Source: Branchiostoma belcheri (Eukaryota > Chordata > Leptocardii > Amphioxiformes > Branchiostomatidae). Taken from it: a DNA stretch of 64,000 bases. Position 1 is the first letter of the stretch. Every line of letters begins with the position of its first letter. The notes below the pieces were generated by a model. That model was not told the origin of the DNA. It saw nothing but the letters and a program-made list of their open reading frames with translations, and searched no databases. The stretch is from the NCBI RefSeq assembly GCF_001625305.1, contig NW_017804598.1:1249782-1313781 (forward strand). Reading direction: 5' to 3'. Positions 37,243 to 52,100 of this stretch are shown here, piece after piece. The position numbers were made by a program, and so were the translations under genes.

Positions 37243-40200
37243 AGGAGAGTCACTAGAAGCTACGGTGGCTCCCCTGGTCAATTATTCTTTCTGTGTGGCT
37301 AAATGTTACTGCTTTTGAACCCATTTTGTAGACAATACATCAAGAAACGTAAATTTTTAACATTTTTGGAAAGCCCAACGCCATTTTCACATGATTTCAG
37401 CAATATGGATCAATTATAGAATTAATGTTTCTTACCTACTAATATTTCTGGCACCAGACAGCTAGCTTGGTGTCTTGCGAGATGTTCCCAGTATTGAAAA
37501 ATAATTCAAGTCGATGTCAATGACGTCATATACTCTCCACCATCGCGCCCTCCAAATAAACTGGCCTAGTTTAACAGTCCAGTATATTTAGGTGTCGGTC
37601 ATATAAATGGTCAGTGAAATAAACCATTTATCGTCCCTGTAAAGATAGAAGGGGCCCCTTTGCACCGTTACAACTTTAGTGTGTGGGCCAGTTTATGACA
37701 ACAGCCAGGTTGTGAGCAATTGAAAACGTTTCTCTGAGACTATAGAGTACTCATATATAAAGCATAAGACCAAGTCATGGCTGGTCGTATTTTAGAATCG
37801 CTCTTTTGGGACACCTAGCTCAAACCGTAACAACCAGTGAAGATGCTAACTTTCAGTAGCCGGTGGAGTGCCTAATTCTGGGAATGGTCGCCAAGCAGAG
37901 GTTTGGGCGTCGGCTTATTTTCTATGTGTTTTAGGCGTTTTTGTTGGGGTTTCGTTTTTGTACTGGTACCTTTTTTCCGTTTTTTTGTCAACCAAGTTGA
38001 TACTGTCTTTTCAATTTGATACTATTTTCTGTATCTTATATCGGTATAGCCGGTATAACACACCAGCTTCGCAGGCAAGTGAAGCTGTCGCAGCTAGCTA
38101 TATCACACCGAACGACCTGTTACACCCAATCTTTGCACATTTAATTTCAGGAGTTGTGTAAAGCTTTCTAGTGATGAGGCCCCAACTGTGTTTGGTGGCA
38201 ACGAGTTCCACTCTAAGATAGTTCTTGAAAAATACAAGTTTTTGAACACCTCAATTCTTGTAGCCACCAAAAGATCTGCTTGAAGATTATGCAGATGTAC
38301 CGTGCTTGTGAAGAACACTTTTCCTTGCTCTCACCATCTGTGGCCCCTCAATCTGTGTACTCACATACCGATAAATGGTGAATTAACGATGATTTGTATC
38401 TAATTCAGCTTCCTGACCCTTCAATATATTTTTTTACTGCCAATCATTGTGCAGTAATACTCATTCACCCCGAACATTTCATGCAGTCTTGTTGCTTCTT
38501 TATAGCCAAATACCTGCACACAAAAACACAAAGGCCTCGTTAAGGAGTGGAAAAAGTAGGCCAGCACCGGTCTATTAGTTCTCAATAACCATCAAGAGGA
38601 GAGTTAAGTATCTAAATCAACAGATGAATCACTCTCGGTACGGAAGATGCCGGCCATCGATCCAGACATTTGATAGTCTTTGTGCAGAAGATGGCCTCCT
38701 TGGTGCCGTGCCTTGAAGAAGTCTTCAATCTTCTTTATAAGAAACTGCGTGCTTGTGTGAGCCGCTTGTGTGAGTGGGTGCTTTCATATAGAGGTGACTA
38801 CAGGAGTTAGCGTGATAGATGAGTGGTCTCAGCCAATATATGTCTGAGACACTCGTTGCGAAGTCACAGGAGAATTCACAAAGCCTTTAAGGCATGTTCG
38901 CCTTGAGTTCATCACGGAGCTATTTGTAACGTAGGCGTACAGGTCAAGGAAGAGGTTTTATTGTGTCACATCAGGTTCTATAGCACTCATTAGAAGACGG
39001 TAGAAAAATACTTTCTTTTTCAGGTGTTGTGTCTAGATATGCGTGTGCGTTGGGCTGTGGACGGAACGTTGTTATTGGTGAGCTCGCAATATTAATGTTG
39101 TGAGGAGGATTCAACTCAAAGCAAGAAACTACACTTGGCTGTAGTGCTTCTCATCGGAGTATCTTGTGTCATGGTATATTGTCTTAAAGCTGCATTATGT
39201 AAATTTAGGACGGTACAGAATATAAATTTTCTTGTCACTTCTTTACAAACTAAGTTGAATCAACCCTACTCCGAAATCCACCGCAAGTAAGTGTCATTTA
39301 GAAAGTGGAGCTGCCAAAACATGATGCCTTACTAATGCGTTTAAAAGCTGGAAACACATCTGTCCGCCATGTTTGTTTACATTCTGGTGTTTTTTGGTGG
39401 TACTATAAAATCAGTGCACCTAGCACCTCGTGTGGGCTGTTAAAACGCCAGCCATAGATGTTAGAAATGTGAGATAATTGCAAAAAATAGTTGAAAAGTG
39501 GGAATAAATTACAGGATGGAATTTCTACTCTTCTACTTATCCTCTTCGTCCCTCAAAGACATACGACCATGAATGTTTCCTTCCATCTGGGTCTGTCCTT
39601 GGCCATCTCATTAACTGATCGCCAGGATATTCCCATGGACTCAATGTCATCCCTCGCAAGGCTTCTCTAAGTGGTTTTGGGCCTTTCTTTTTTTCCCAAT
39701 AGGTCTTCAGTTTCAAGCTGTTCAATGTATTCTTGACTCATCCATTCTATGTCCATGGCTAAGCCATTTCAGTCTTATGTTAGTGATTTTCGTGGATAAT
39801 CTTCTACAACAGGTTTCCCTATGAAGTTAGCATGAAGATATATTTACTTGGCAAAATATCCAATGTTTCAAAGAAATAGAATTCATCCCTCTACAAACAG
39901 TTTGTCTGATATCACTTTGAATCTGTCACGGCTTTGAATGTTTAAAGAAAGTCGGAAGTTTATGATTTATGAAACTATATTTAACGAAAGAAGACTATCG
40001 GCAAGACTTTTGTGAGGTCTTCAAAGCAAATGTTCCATTCAAGTCACACACATCCGTCTTTGTGATATTGTCTTGAGTCCCCACGACGGCGACCTCATGT
40101 CAGAGAATGAAGTGACAATCCGCCCGAAGAGGACTGTACGCTTGTCCTCAGAGAACCCACACAAATCCCACGGATAATGCCAACCTTCAGCTAGCCGCTT

Positions 40201-43200
40201 GGGTCGAGTAACACCACATACGGTCATGGGCGTATGTAAAGTACAACAGAGATCCCAATATGAGTCTGCTGCTTTGGGTACCGGCGGCGCGGGGGATTTT
40301 TTTTCAAAAAGTCTTGTTTTGTCGTTATTGATGAGAAGTGGCGGCCCCACACGGGAGGATATGTTCAAGTTGTATTGATGTAGCTTCCCACAAAGGGGAA
40401 ATTGAATTCAATGACGCATGTACGGAGGTACTACAGACGGTATAGCCCCAGGGTCCGTGGAAGCGATGGGCGTGGAGCATGTGCAGAGAAACGTGACTTT
40501 TCAGCTATGTTTTCCACCAAGAATCCCCCATAGATACACTTTGGACCAAATCTAATCAAAAGGCTAATTGTATTTGCTTTTGAAAAGGTAACACGGTGTT
40601 ATGTGGTGTTTCAGTCTTGGTGACTGGTACGGTTACGTGACGTAAAGAAACAAGTGATGGTGTCAAAAAGATTGAGTACGTCGACGTATGGAATATTCTA
40701 GTATCATTTGACTTCATTGCCGTGAATATATAAGTACAAAGACTGAGTCTGCAAAGTTTGGAAACAAGAGAAAGTACCACGCCTCTCGTTTATATTTTTA
40801 CTTTCTTACGTGAATCGGTTCATAATTATGTTGCCTTTCCCTTTATATACGTGCATATTAACGTCAGACTTCACAAATCTCGGAGTTAGCACTTGAAGAC
40901 CTTGTGGGCGTAGTGATGACGTCAAAACGTCTCCAATTTTCTTGAAGAGTTAGACCCTAAAGCCGTCTCATCACGCAAGATCGTGGTAAGGATGAAATAC
41001 GAGTAGGTTCCAGACACGACATGTCCATATGTCTCTTACCGTGGCCGACAAGTACACATCTGCGTCGTCTGCGCAAGCACCTGCGTCGTCTGTGCCGAAA
41101 GAAAGCTGCGTCGTCTGCACAGAAAAAAATGCATTGTCTGCGCAAACACCTGTGTCGTCTGCACAGAAAAAAAAGCTGCATTAGTATGCACAGAAAAAAT
41201 GCGTCGTCTGTGCAAACACCTGAGTCGTCTGTGCCGAATGAAAGCTGCGTCGTCTGTACAGAAAAAAAAAGATCGATGCAGGTGCGTACTTGTCGGCCAC
41301 GGTAGTCTCTACCGGTATCTCTGCCAGCATCTGCCGACACGATAGTTGATCAGGACCGACGAGGGCCGCCTTAGCTTTCGGTTGTGACGGCCTATTATGG
41401 ATAATCCATATATGTTTTAATGAGTTTCTCACGTTTAAACCATTCATCTACACGGGGGATCGATGATGGGTTCACGGGTAGGACGTGACGTCGGAGTTTT
41501 AATTGATTGCGTCCGTCCTACTGATAGACCTCAGATAACATCCTACATTTTAAAACCACTAGTTTGATACCAGAATCATAAACAGATCATATAAATTTGT
41601 TGTATGTTGTTACAATGTCTGGAAAAACGTACTTCACATTTATGACGAAGTCTTCTAGATATTTCGATAGAATCTGCCAATGATTCACGAAGCTATAGTT
41701 AGCCTGGCATCTATGATGGGGTCAAATGTGACAGGGAACTCTGGGATACGTCTCCTACCTCCTCTGAATGCCAGGCTACCACCAAGACACAAGTCGATAT
41801 AAGAACGCCTTCTGGTGGAGGGTTATCGAGAATAATAAGCGATGTATCATGATTCCTGCCAAAAGGTGTTCTCATATCGTCCGCCCCTCCTTGGATCCGT
41901 GCCCATCCCTCCCACACACCTGCCTGTGCATACAGATAGCCCGGTCGTTATCTCAGGAGAACTTGGACATGAGAAATGATGTCGAGCCGGGGTATCATCA
42001 CCTAATCCGCGGAATCCAGCGCCCTGTTGAGTCTAATTACAAGGTTGAGTGGACGTGCACAAACGAACGATTTAGTAGAGGAGTCGTCGTGCTTTCACAG
42101 TTACGCATTTTAAAAGGAGCGATCTTCCCTTTAATAAGTGCTGATTGTACAGAAGTGTGTGTGTAATTACGTAGATCGAACTGCCCTGCGTGGCCCTGCC
42201 TTCTGATGAAAAACTCGAATACCTTCGTTAGATTCATGGCCACGATTACCACTGTGACATATTGCAAGGCTGAAGGACACTATGCACATGTGCTACCGCT
42301 ACATTATGGACTTCGTGTTGAATTTACTCGTAATTCGATTCACCAAAAATCCAATCTCTTTCGAACAATCTCTTTCGTGATCATATCCGCCTTTTGTGAT
42401 CATTGCAGGCTTCGACCTTTTGGAAGTTATGTTATTATGGCGATATCTTTCGCTTGTTTCATTTGAGGGTCAAGGAACTAGAAAACGCTTTGACGTCTTT
42501 GATAGACAAAGAGATGTAAGTATTTCCCAACCAAGACCACCTGTTCGACGCCTCCTATATGAAAAAAAATCAATGATGTGTTTCCCGTTATCATTGGAAG
42601 GGCTCATTTGGCATAATCTATACCGTTTGATGATGTTATGACAACTTAATGGAAAATTCTCTTGAAGGAACAGATGATAATTGATTTTTTAGCACTTTGC
42701 AATACAGAATACAGGACGACAACAAAACAAAACAAGACAAAACAACGACACAACAAGACACAACACACCACTACTATTATAGCTTATAATCAATTCTCTA
42801 GCTACTTTAAAGTGTTACGATTATAGCTTATAATCAATTCTCTAGCTACTTTAAATTGTTACGATAATAGCTTATAATTAATTCTCTAGCTGATAATTAC
42901 TGGGTGATTGAAAGTAGCTGTATAAAGCTTTATAATAGCCATTAGAATTTCTTCAAGTTTATAGCTATGTATCCCCATGGCAGTAAGACATTTTTATGAA
43001 CACCTTGAATGGTTTTCTGTACTTTGCCCAGTCGAGTCGGAATAAGAATTTATGGAGTGCATCTCACGTCTAAGATGGCTCCTTGAGGACCTGTGTGCTT
43101 GTGGGAAGGTAAGGTGATATCTCAGCCACCCCGAGGTGTACGGGAAGACGTGCCAAATGATTCCAGCCGGAGAGGCATCGGCTGGGCCGGAGAAGTAAAC

Positions 43201-46140
43201 TCACACTCTACCGGCGAGAGGAGATCGATAAGGAAAAGCCCCACGGCTGCCATACATCTTGGGCGGAATACGGCCTGCCCGGAGTAGTAATAACACGGCA
43301 GAGCTCCGCCAACTCACGGGGATCGATAACATGGAGGGTTAATCAACTCCCCTGACAGTAGGCTTCTTTACAGTCGTGTAGTATATCAAACGCTTTTTAA
43401 GAGGCGTCACCCGGTTCTGTGGACGGTGAACTTTAGTGGTCGCTTTTCTGTGATGACTGGTGTGATTTTTATCTTTTGCTACGTGGACTGAATTTTTTCT
43501 GAGTAAACAACAATACGATGGATATAATGAACTAGGTAATGCATGTTTGTTTCGTAAAGCAAACGTCGATATTTGTGGAGGATCTTTCATTAAATAATCA
43601 ATCACTGACGTGCTAAGCCTTTTGGGAAATGTTAACTGGAGCACTGAGAAAGATAGCCCGGAGGATCATTCTCAATCTTGGTGATAAAACGCCTCCGTTT
43701 CAAGACAGTCGCTTTTATGGCGTCTTTTGTTATGTTGTTAAAGTTTCTCTTTGAGATCTGAGTGTGCATACGGGTTCAGTGAAAACCAAAACTGCAACTA
43801 AAAATCAATCAGTTACGCCAAAGCTTGGGTGTACTGATTAAGTACAAATGAAGGCCCTTTACTACTATATCATATACTGAATAATAGATTAGAAATGTCC
43901 GTCAGATTTCCCACCCAGGCACTTACGTGAATCACCTAGTGTGTGTACTGTTAATCTATCAACTTGGGCTCGTGGATGTTCGTTACTGCAAACTCTGCTT
44001 GGTGTTTCCTCTGGTTGTTGTGTCCGTGTGTGTCCTAGCGATCTGAAAGTTGTCCGGCTGTCCTTACGTATGTGTCCTTTCTCGCTTGTTTGTTTGTTCG
44101 TCCGTTCGTTCATTGTTGGTCTTGTTCAGCTAAATTTGTTCTGTACACAATCGAAGTCTTCCTTCACTTAACGAATGTTGGACTTGATGAAGACTAACAT
44201 GAGAAGAGTGAATCATAAAATTAATGACGCTACTCGAATGACTTGATATCAAAATAATTCTTATATATTTCTCTCTCCTCATTGCTGCAATTGGATGTCC
44301 CTGTCATGACCACGTTCAACTCTTACCATTAATTGACAAAAATAATCTTCCCGCGTACGCGCGCGTTCAATTAAAAAAGTTTGGAGTCATTCAAAATGTT
44401 GAAAACAAGCCTGAAACACTATCTAAACATCGTACAATCTTCGGAACTTTGCATGTAATAAGTACAGCAAGACTGTAAGAGATCCCAAACCCTGTATGAT
44501 TTATGGTCAGTCCGTGTCTCTCCACAGCGGTTTAGCTTGCGGAGGCTGTCCAGAAGACCGTCTGAGCAGCCATATTGGCAGGTCTGGTATAACCCATCAC
44601 TGCCAAAGCTTCAACTTCCATGCGACTTCTTCATATCTCATATCTACAACACTCATGATTTGCTGTTGATGCACTCGTTTAATTTGAGCAACACAAAACG
44701 ACTTTACAAAACACGCCTTGACAGACACATTTTTATTTACCGGACAGTTTCTTTGACTGGTTATGCATCACTGCGTTTTTCCTAGACAGATGGTTTTCCA
44801 TGGACACGTTCTGTGAGAATTTGCATACTTTCGTTTCACATTTTTGAAACATGGAGGGTTAGAAGAAGTGCATCGAAGTTCAAGTTTTTGCAGCGATGAC
44901 CCGGAAAGGGTTACTTCCCTAGACATCATGCAAGTACTAATACCCTAACGATTGCCTCGGCTGCAATGCCGAGCATCATATCATGTGACATGGTCTGTGC
45001 TTCTGCTCTGGTCAAAACTTTTTCTCCTACAGGCCTTCCCAGCTCCACTAACCAAGCTGAAGCATGTGCAAGCGTCAGTGCTGCCGTGAAAAACAACCCT
45101 TTCTTACAGCCAAAGCCCTCACTAAAAAGTCAAAGTCAATCTTGAAGAAAGTTGCTTCTAATCTTCCCCCACTATTTATTGCGTTCTGACCAGTGTATGT
45201 AGACTTTGTGGAACGGTATAGGTCTTCCGAACAACAAGACTACAGTACTATCACTAGACGTCTCGAGAGTACTAAAAGTGTTCATCGTGCAACATATACG
45301 CCGGTGGCTTGTTGTGTAAAGCATCCCTTGTGGACAACATCACTGCTTCTTTTCACACATTGGGAAAATCTCACAAAAATCTGCTGCAAATCAAATCTTT
45401 TCTGCTGCATATCAACTTCCACATGGCATCTTTGCTCTTGCGTGGACATTCGGATGGCGTGCGGAGGTCACTGTCCTACTTCTACGGACCATCTTTGTAA
45501 ACATCTGTAAATAAAATCAGGGCCTAATCATCGCCAATTATGTGATGTCACGCAAGCAGAATCTTCTCAAAAGCTCGTCATTCGTGTACACTGGGATGTG
45601 AATGGCTTTACGTCGTTCAGTGATGTGGTCTTACAGCCTGTATACATGTATCGCTTGTCTGTGTACAAGTGTTGTTGCTTTTTCTCTTGATCTAACCAAT
45701 GCATGGCATTCTGTGGGCTGCAACCTCCACGCATTACCCGGTCTTTTTTAACCGAGACAAAAATCAAAGATGATTTTATCTGTAGATGGTGCTAAATTGT
45801 CAATTTTGGTTTCATTTTCGCCCAAGCAGATACTGAACCTGAATGCGGACGTGCTCCCCAAGTATAAGCAGGAGACGCCGAAGACTCCACCCCACATCAT
45901 TCTCCACTACTCCACCTTCAAGGCCGGCTGGGACTGGGTCATCCTCATCCTGACGTTCTACACCGCCATCATGGTGCCCTACAACGTGGCCTTCAAGCTG
46001 AAGGACAGGGAGAACATCCCGCTGCTGGTCACCGACAGCATCGTGGACATCGTGTTCCTCATCGACATCGTGCTCAACTTTCACACCACTTTTGTGGGGC
46101 CTGGTGGAGAGGTAAACCCCACTGAAAAAATACACTTGCA

Positions 46141-46194
<54 letters not shown>

Positions 46195-49100
46195 CCCTAC
46201 TACTACTATTACTGCTACTACTAAAACTATTGCTACTACTACTACTTCTACTACTTCTACTACTACTACTACTACTACCATTGCTACTACACTACTACTG
46301 CTACTGCTACTTCTACTTCTATTACTACTACTGCTGTCAATCAGTCTAAAAATATACAAAACACATCATACTACTACTTCTACTACTACTACTTTGTGTT
46401 TTTTACCAAGGAGGGTTTAACCTGCATTATTTACGACGATACAAGAAGTAAATTTTCTACTAATCACATGATGATTTTTAAAAAAATCAGAATATTTCAA
46501 TTTTTGGTGCAACCATATTACCCAATGTCGCTTTAAATGTCCATGTTCCTACTTAGTAATTACTAATTTAGTAAGGGAATAAGTGAATGTACTGTAACAG
46601 TATGCGGGAATTGTAAACAACAAGAACTATCACACTCAACTAACTGTAATACAGGTCTTCTTTGACAATATTTTCTTCTTCCTTTTCTTCTACAGGTTGT
46701 CTCCGACCCCAAAATCATCCGTATGAACTACCTGAAAAGCTGGTTCGTCATAGATCTCCTTTCATGCCTGCCGTATGACGTCATAAACGCCTTTGATAAT
46801 GTAGATCCGGTAAGATCTAAAAGTCCGTTCCTTGTGAAATCTATCTCCCTATTCATATAGTGTTTGCTGGATTTGCCCTGTATATAGACCGCTACACGTT
46901 TGTGAAACTCTTTCTATGCTAAGACTTAGAGCCAGTATGAAGTTCCAGTTCCAGATTAACGTTGTCAGGTGCAAAACATCTTGCTACCTGATTGTTAGGA
47001 TCAAAATATAATTTCACAATCATATTACATATTCTTGCGTATGTCTGCAATGACCTTTCACAAATTGGCTTCTACATTTGTGATAAATGTATATATGCCA
47101 TATATATGGAGGGGTGTATACGCTTGCCTTTTTTATGTTTACCTTCGCAGAAGGAAAACATATTGTTTTTGCTCTGTTTCTCCTTTTTCTCCAAACACAT
47201 AAGGTCAATGACCAGGACCAGACGTCTGTCACCATGGTAACTGGTGCTGTAGTTGAAGGGGCTGATCACCACATATATGAATACGTTTGCTTACTTTTAT
47301 ATTGTTTCAACTACTGTCCATTCCTAACACCATTTATTCTGATTTGAGTGTTCCTGTCAAGTAAACCAAAAATATAAATGAAATGAAACTACTATTCTTT
47401 TGTTGTTATGAAAACGAAATGAAGGGATGTGTAACGTCTATATATATATGACATTCTGGCAATATCCCCATGCATACAGAGCATCAGTAGTCTGTTCAGT
47501 TCGCTGAAAGTGGTCCGGCTGCTGAGGTTAGGCAGAGTCGTGCGGAAGCTGGACCACTACATCGAGTACGGAGCAGCCGTGCTGGTGCTTCTGGTCTGCG
47601 TGTTTGCTCTCTTCGCTCATTGGTTTGCGTGCGTTTGGTAAGCAGTATTAACAATAATATTTGTTGTTTGTTTGTTTAAAGTAAACTTTTATCCAACNCA
47701 AAAAATTCTCTCACCTAGAGATTTCGACCAGTCACTCTGGTCTTCCTCAGTAGACTGACCCAGGTGCACTGAGGCTTGTCACGTGGCTTCTTTAAAGTGT
47801 GTCCCAGTGATGACGTCATACTTTAAAGAAGTCACGTAACAAGTCTCACTGGGTCAGTCTACTGAGGAAGACGAGAGTGACTGACGAAATATCTAGGTGA
47901 ATGTCTTTGTGTTGGACCAAAATTTTTGACTTTAAAATGTAACTACCAACACAGATGAACTTTCACGAAAGCATTAAATCATTTATTTATTTATGTCAGG
48001 CACCCAAATACACACATACAGCGAGCGATATACAGTACCTATAGTCTAACCTAAAATCAGCTACGTTTAGAAAACAAGATTTACGTATAAGTGCATCGAG
48101 AAAATGCTGTGATTGTACGAGTCTGAATGGACGAGGATCTGGATAATGAATTATTGGAGCAGAGAAGTTGAGAGACAGTAACCTCTCCCACCACTTTCTT
48201 GAAAGGAACATTATGCAACATTAGGACAACGTAGAACGTACATTTTCCTGTCATTTCTTTACATATAATTAAACCCACTAGCATTCCATAACAACATTCG
48301 GGAAAGGAAATTGCAACAAAATTGCATCAACACAAACAAAAAGAGGTTGTACATGTACTTGTACATGAAGGGTTTGTTCTCGTGAACATTTTGAATTTTG
48401 GGACCAAATGTTACATGGTGCCCCTTTAAAGCTTGCAAACTCACATAAACCTTCCTTGTCTAAATATAGAATGTCTAACTTCAAAAATACCACCAAGAAA
48501 TGATTGTCCTAATAGCCTAGTGTCTACAAATATAAGAACAGCGGGAAAATTATACATGTAGGTTTTGCAACTTTGTGATGATTATTACTGTCTGACATAG
48601 ATATATGGCACGTAGTAAATAGATAAGCCATCTGTTTGTGATTGATTCCAGATTTAGCCTGACTATGTTGTCCTGCATGTCTCATTAACCATGTATAAAT
48701 GTCGTAATGAACATCCATCACATGTCATCAGTCATCTGCACATGGTAGTGATCTGCTGTGAGGAAACCATTAATAACAGTGATCAGACTGGGATGAAGAG
48801 ATTATTAGTAAGAGAGAGGAACACTCTTGGTTTTATGTAAGGGAATAATTTAAAAGTTAGATTATGTAATACAGGGTGCTATCAATGCTGAATGCTTTTA
48901 TCCTTTGAAAAACAGTTTTAGATGGATTTAAACTGTCTTTACTCTTTAGTTACCCAAAATTAGACATGTTTAAGGTATACAATGCACTTTCTGGGAAGTG
49001 AAACGAAAAAATATTCTGGGTGAGGAAATCTGTGTGATATTGGCATTAACTGACATTTCTTAGCACATTTATGTCACCATTTTCAATACACTTGAAGAGT

Positions 49101-52100
49101 TTGCAATAACCCAAAACAAGCTACGCGAAGAGTCCCTCTATTTTTGGGTACCACCAATAAATAGCCAGAACCAGCCTACAATACGAGCCGATACGCATTT
49201 TTGCCCACACATATATCAGTATGCTATGAGAAAAGTTTTACTACTTAGGAAAAGTTGCCAGGAAGTTGACTTTGAGAACCCAGTTTTACTGAAATCTGAA
49301 ATCACTTTTCATTTGGGTGCTTGTTCCTGTTGCTTAACTAAAACAAACTGTACAACAACATGCTAAGAAGGCTTCAGTCCTCGTCATACCAATAACTTTA
49401 TACCTCTGATTCAAGGTACACGATTGGAGACGCCGAACTCCAATCTAACGTGACGTATGGTTGGCTGAACGAGCTGTCACTGGTGACCAATCAGAGGTTC
49501 GTGCGGAATAACGCCACGGGCCTGTACATCCTGGGCCCGCCGAAACACTCCCTCTACATCACGTCGCTCTACTTCACCATGAGCAGTCTGACGTCGGTCG
49601 GCTTCGGGAACGTTTCCGCCAACACCGACGGGGAGAAGATATTCTCTGTCGCCATGATGATGATAGGATGTAGGCTCTACATTTATTTTATGAAAAATAG
49701 AAATAAATTGAAACTTTTCTCCAACTCAAAGATTTCGACTTCCTCACTTAAGTTTTCGTCCGAATTACTAGGCCTTCCTCAGTTTTTTTTACCCATTGCA
49801 TGATCACGTGGTTTTGTTTACGTGTGAGGTCAGGCAATGGGTCAAAGGTGGTTGGAAGTCTATACCGCCCCCCGTCACGGTTGAGAGAACGTTGGTACGC
49901 TCTGATTCGAATAGCCTCCTTTACTCACAAAGTAATCTTGTTCTCTGTCCAAAATGATGACACGCTCCAACGAAACTCTGTGACCCAAAAATGACGATAA
50001 TTCTTTGAGTTGAAGAAAAATTTCTTATAATGTATATTATCATATTAACTCAAATAAATAAATAAATAAATAAATATATTATCATATTATCTCATATTAA
50101 CTCTAATGCTAATATGTTTTACACTTCAATTAAAGACACTATGTTCTTGTCTGCGTGGGGTCCAAAAAACAATTACCAAGCTCATTTCTTATATCCGCAT
50201 TGGGGACATTCGTGTCCATAATTAGGAGATAACAGGGCATTATTAATTCATGTCTTAAACTAACAAGTTCGGATAGTTATCATATTTTTTTAGATAAGTA
50301 GTATAAATTCTGTCATATAAGCTTCGATGTTTACTCATGTTCCGCATTCAATTTTGCAATATCATTGTAATAAAATATAGATTTCATTTCGTAATACATT
50401 CCATGCCACAGGTTCAGTACATAACAAAATAATATTGTAGATATGAAATAACGAGGAAAAAAACGAATAGAATGAGATCTTATAACGTTACAAACATCTG
50501 TCATATATCGGTAACATAAGCACAACGACTTTCAAACACCGTCGTTCTCTTGTGCCTCCACAGCACTGCTCTATGCCACCATCTTTGGTAACGTCACAAC
50601 CATCTTTCAACAAATGTACTCAGCAACCAATAGGTACCATGAGATGCTAAACCAGGTGAGACTAACAGCTCACTTATTTTATTTGTTGGACACGTGTTAT
50701 TGTTATCTGTAACATTTGGGAGCTCGTTATGGGGTAAGTTTCTATCGCCAATGTATGTTTGGATTTCGGAGGCTACGTTTTGAAAGAAAAGATGAAGTAA
50801 ATGCAGTTATTATTTGATAAGACATACTAGCTCTGTCTAAAATTGAAAGATCTGGCCAGAGAGGCACTACATCACACGAATGTTGACATAGAACAATAGG
50901 TTACGTGCACGAGATTTGGAGCAATGTTTATGGTCTAGTTTACATGAAAGTATCTAAGTAAACGTATTTGATAATATGATCATTGCATCTATGATTTTTC
51001 TACATGCATACGCCATGTGTTATGTTGTCTTGCAACAATATGACGAAAATGCATAAAGTTAATCTTTCAACACAAAGTAAATTGAGACACCCAAATTTTC
51101 GGCTAACGTAGTGTTGGAACATCGAATTTAGCCTTTCAGTCATAATGTATTATATCAACACACTCAGATGAACTTTCATGCTAAGTGTTGCAACATTGTT
51201 CATTCCTCCCCAAACAGGTTCGAGAGTTTATGAAGATTTACCAGGTTCCAAAAGGACTGAGTGAGAGGGTCCTAGATTACATTGTCTCTTCCTGGTCGAT
51301 GAGCAAGGGCATCGACACACAGAAGGTCAGTGATTGAGTCAAGGCGCACAGCACCAGTGGGACCGCGTGTTTTGTTTTGGGACGCCGGTAACTCTCCCAT
51401 CGCTACCCGGGCTTAACCTGGGCTACACGTGTGGGGGATTGTAATTGGCCTCAACACGTAACTTGGGTGTCAGGCGGGTCTCCCTATGTTGCTGATTTGC
51501 AATCTGTAATGACGTGTTTACGCCAAGGTGCGACGATAAACTTGCCATCCGCTGAGTAATTATTTTCCGTCGCGTTAATTGGTTGTCTGTGTGTGTGTGG
51601 TGTGGTGTGTGTGTGTGTGTGTCTGTCTGTCTGTGCGTCTCTGTGTGGTGCACTGGAAATTGAGTGATTAGAAGGAATCAATTGTATGATGTAATTCAAT
51701 CGGGAATAATTTCCCTCTGATCATACAGTACAGTTCCAAAACATTCACGGGCACCAAAAACTGGCCCCCTGAAGTAAGTCTCAAATCTCCGATTTCGTAT
51801 TATGAACAATTCACCTCTCCTGCCGTTCACTAATAAAACGACGACCAAGCTACAGTGACAACATGACGTTTGTTTACTACAACTTCATACTGATATAAAC
51901 TCGTATCAACACAAAAATTAGGACTGTAAAGGACATTAAGCCACACTACATTTTAGGCTTACATGTAGGTCTAAAATAGAATAATATGTTAAAACACAGA
52001 TCAGCTTGTATTACACTGTATTTTCTTTCACACAGTTCTGATCTGCTGAACACATACGATCATTGGCACTCAAAACTCTACCATTCCTCCAAGAATTACA

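Larger units (their letters stand above)
24068..45829. other. EAG intron D-E, 22 kb, no exon recognised
   Basis: Contains the scaffold gap, mobile elements and microsatellites listed separately. No further coding exon is needed, because exons D and E join without a gap against the family. Stretches 34100-35450, 38340-41030 and 42900-45829 show only AT-rich sequence and short unsupported open frames. A 21-nt-spaced or RNA-like feature was not seen. Confidence 0.6.

Noticed and set aside
45020..45152. Acceptor-like tract followed by an open frame ([20 protein letters not shown]...) as a missing EAG linker exon
   Set aside because: In the phase required after exon D the segment stops after 18 codons, and exons D and E already join without a gap against the family.
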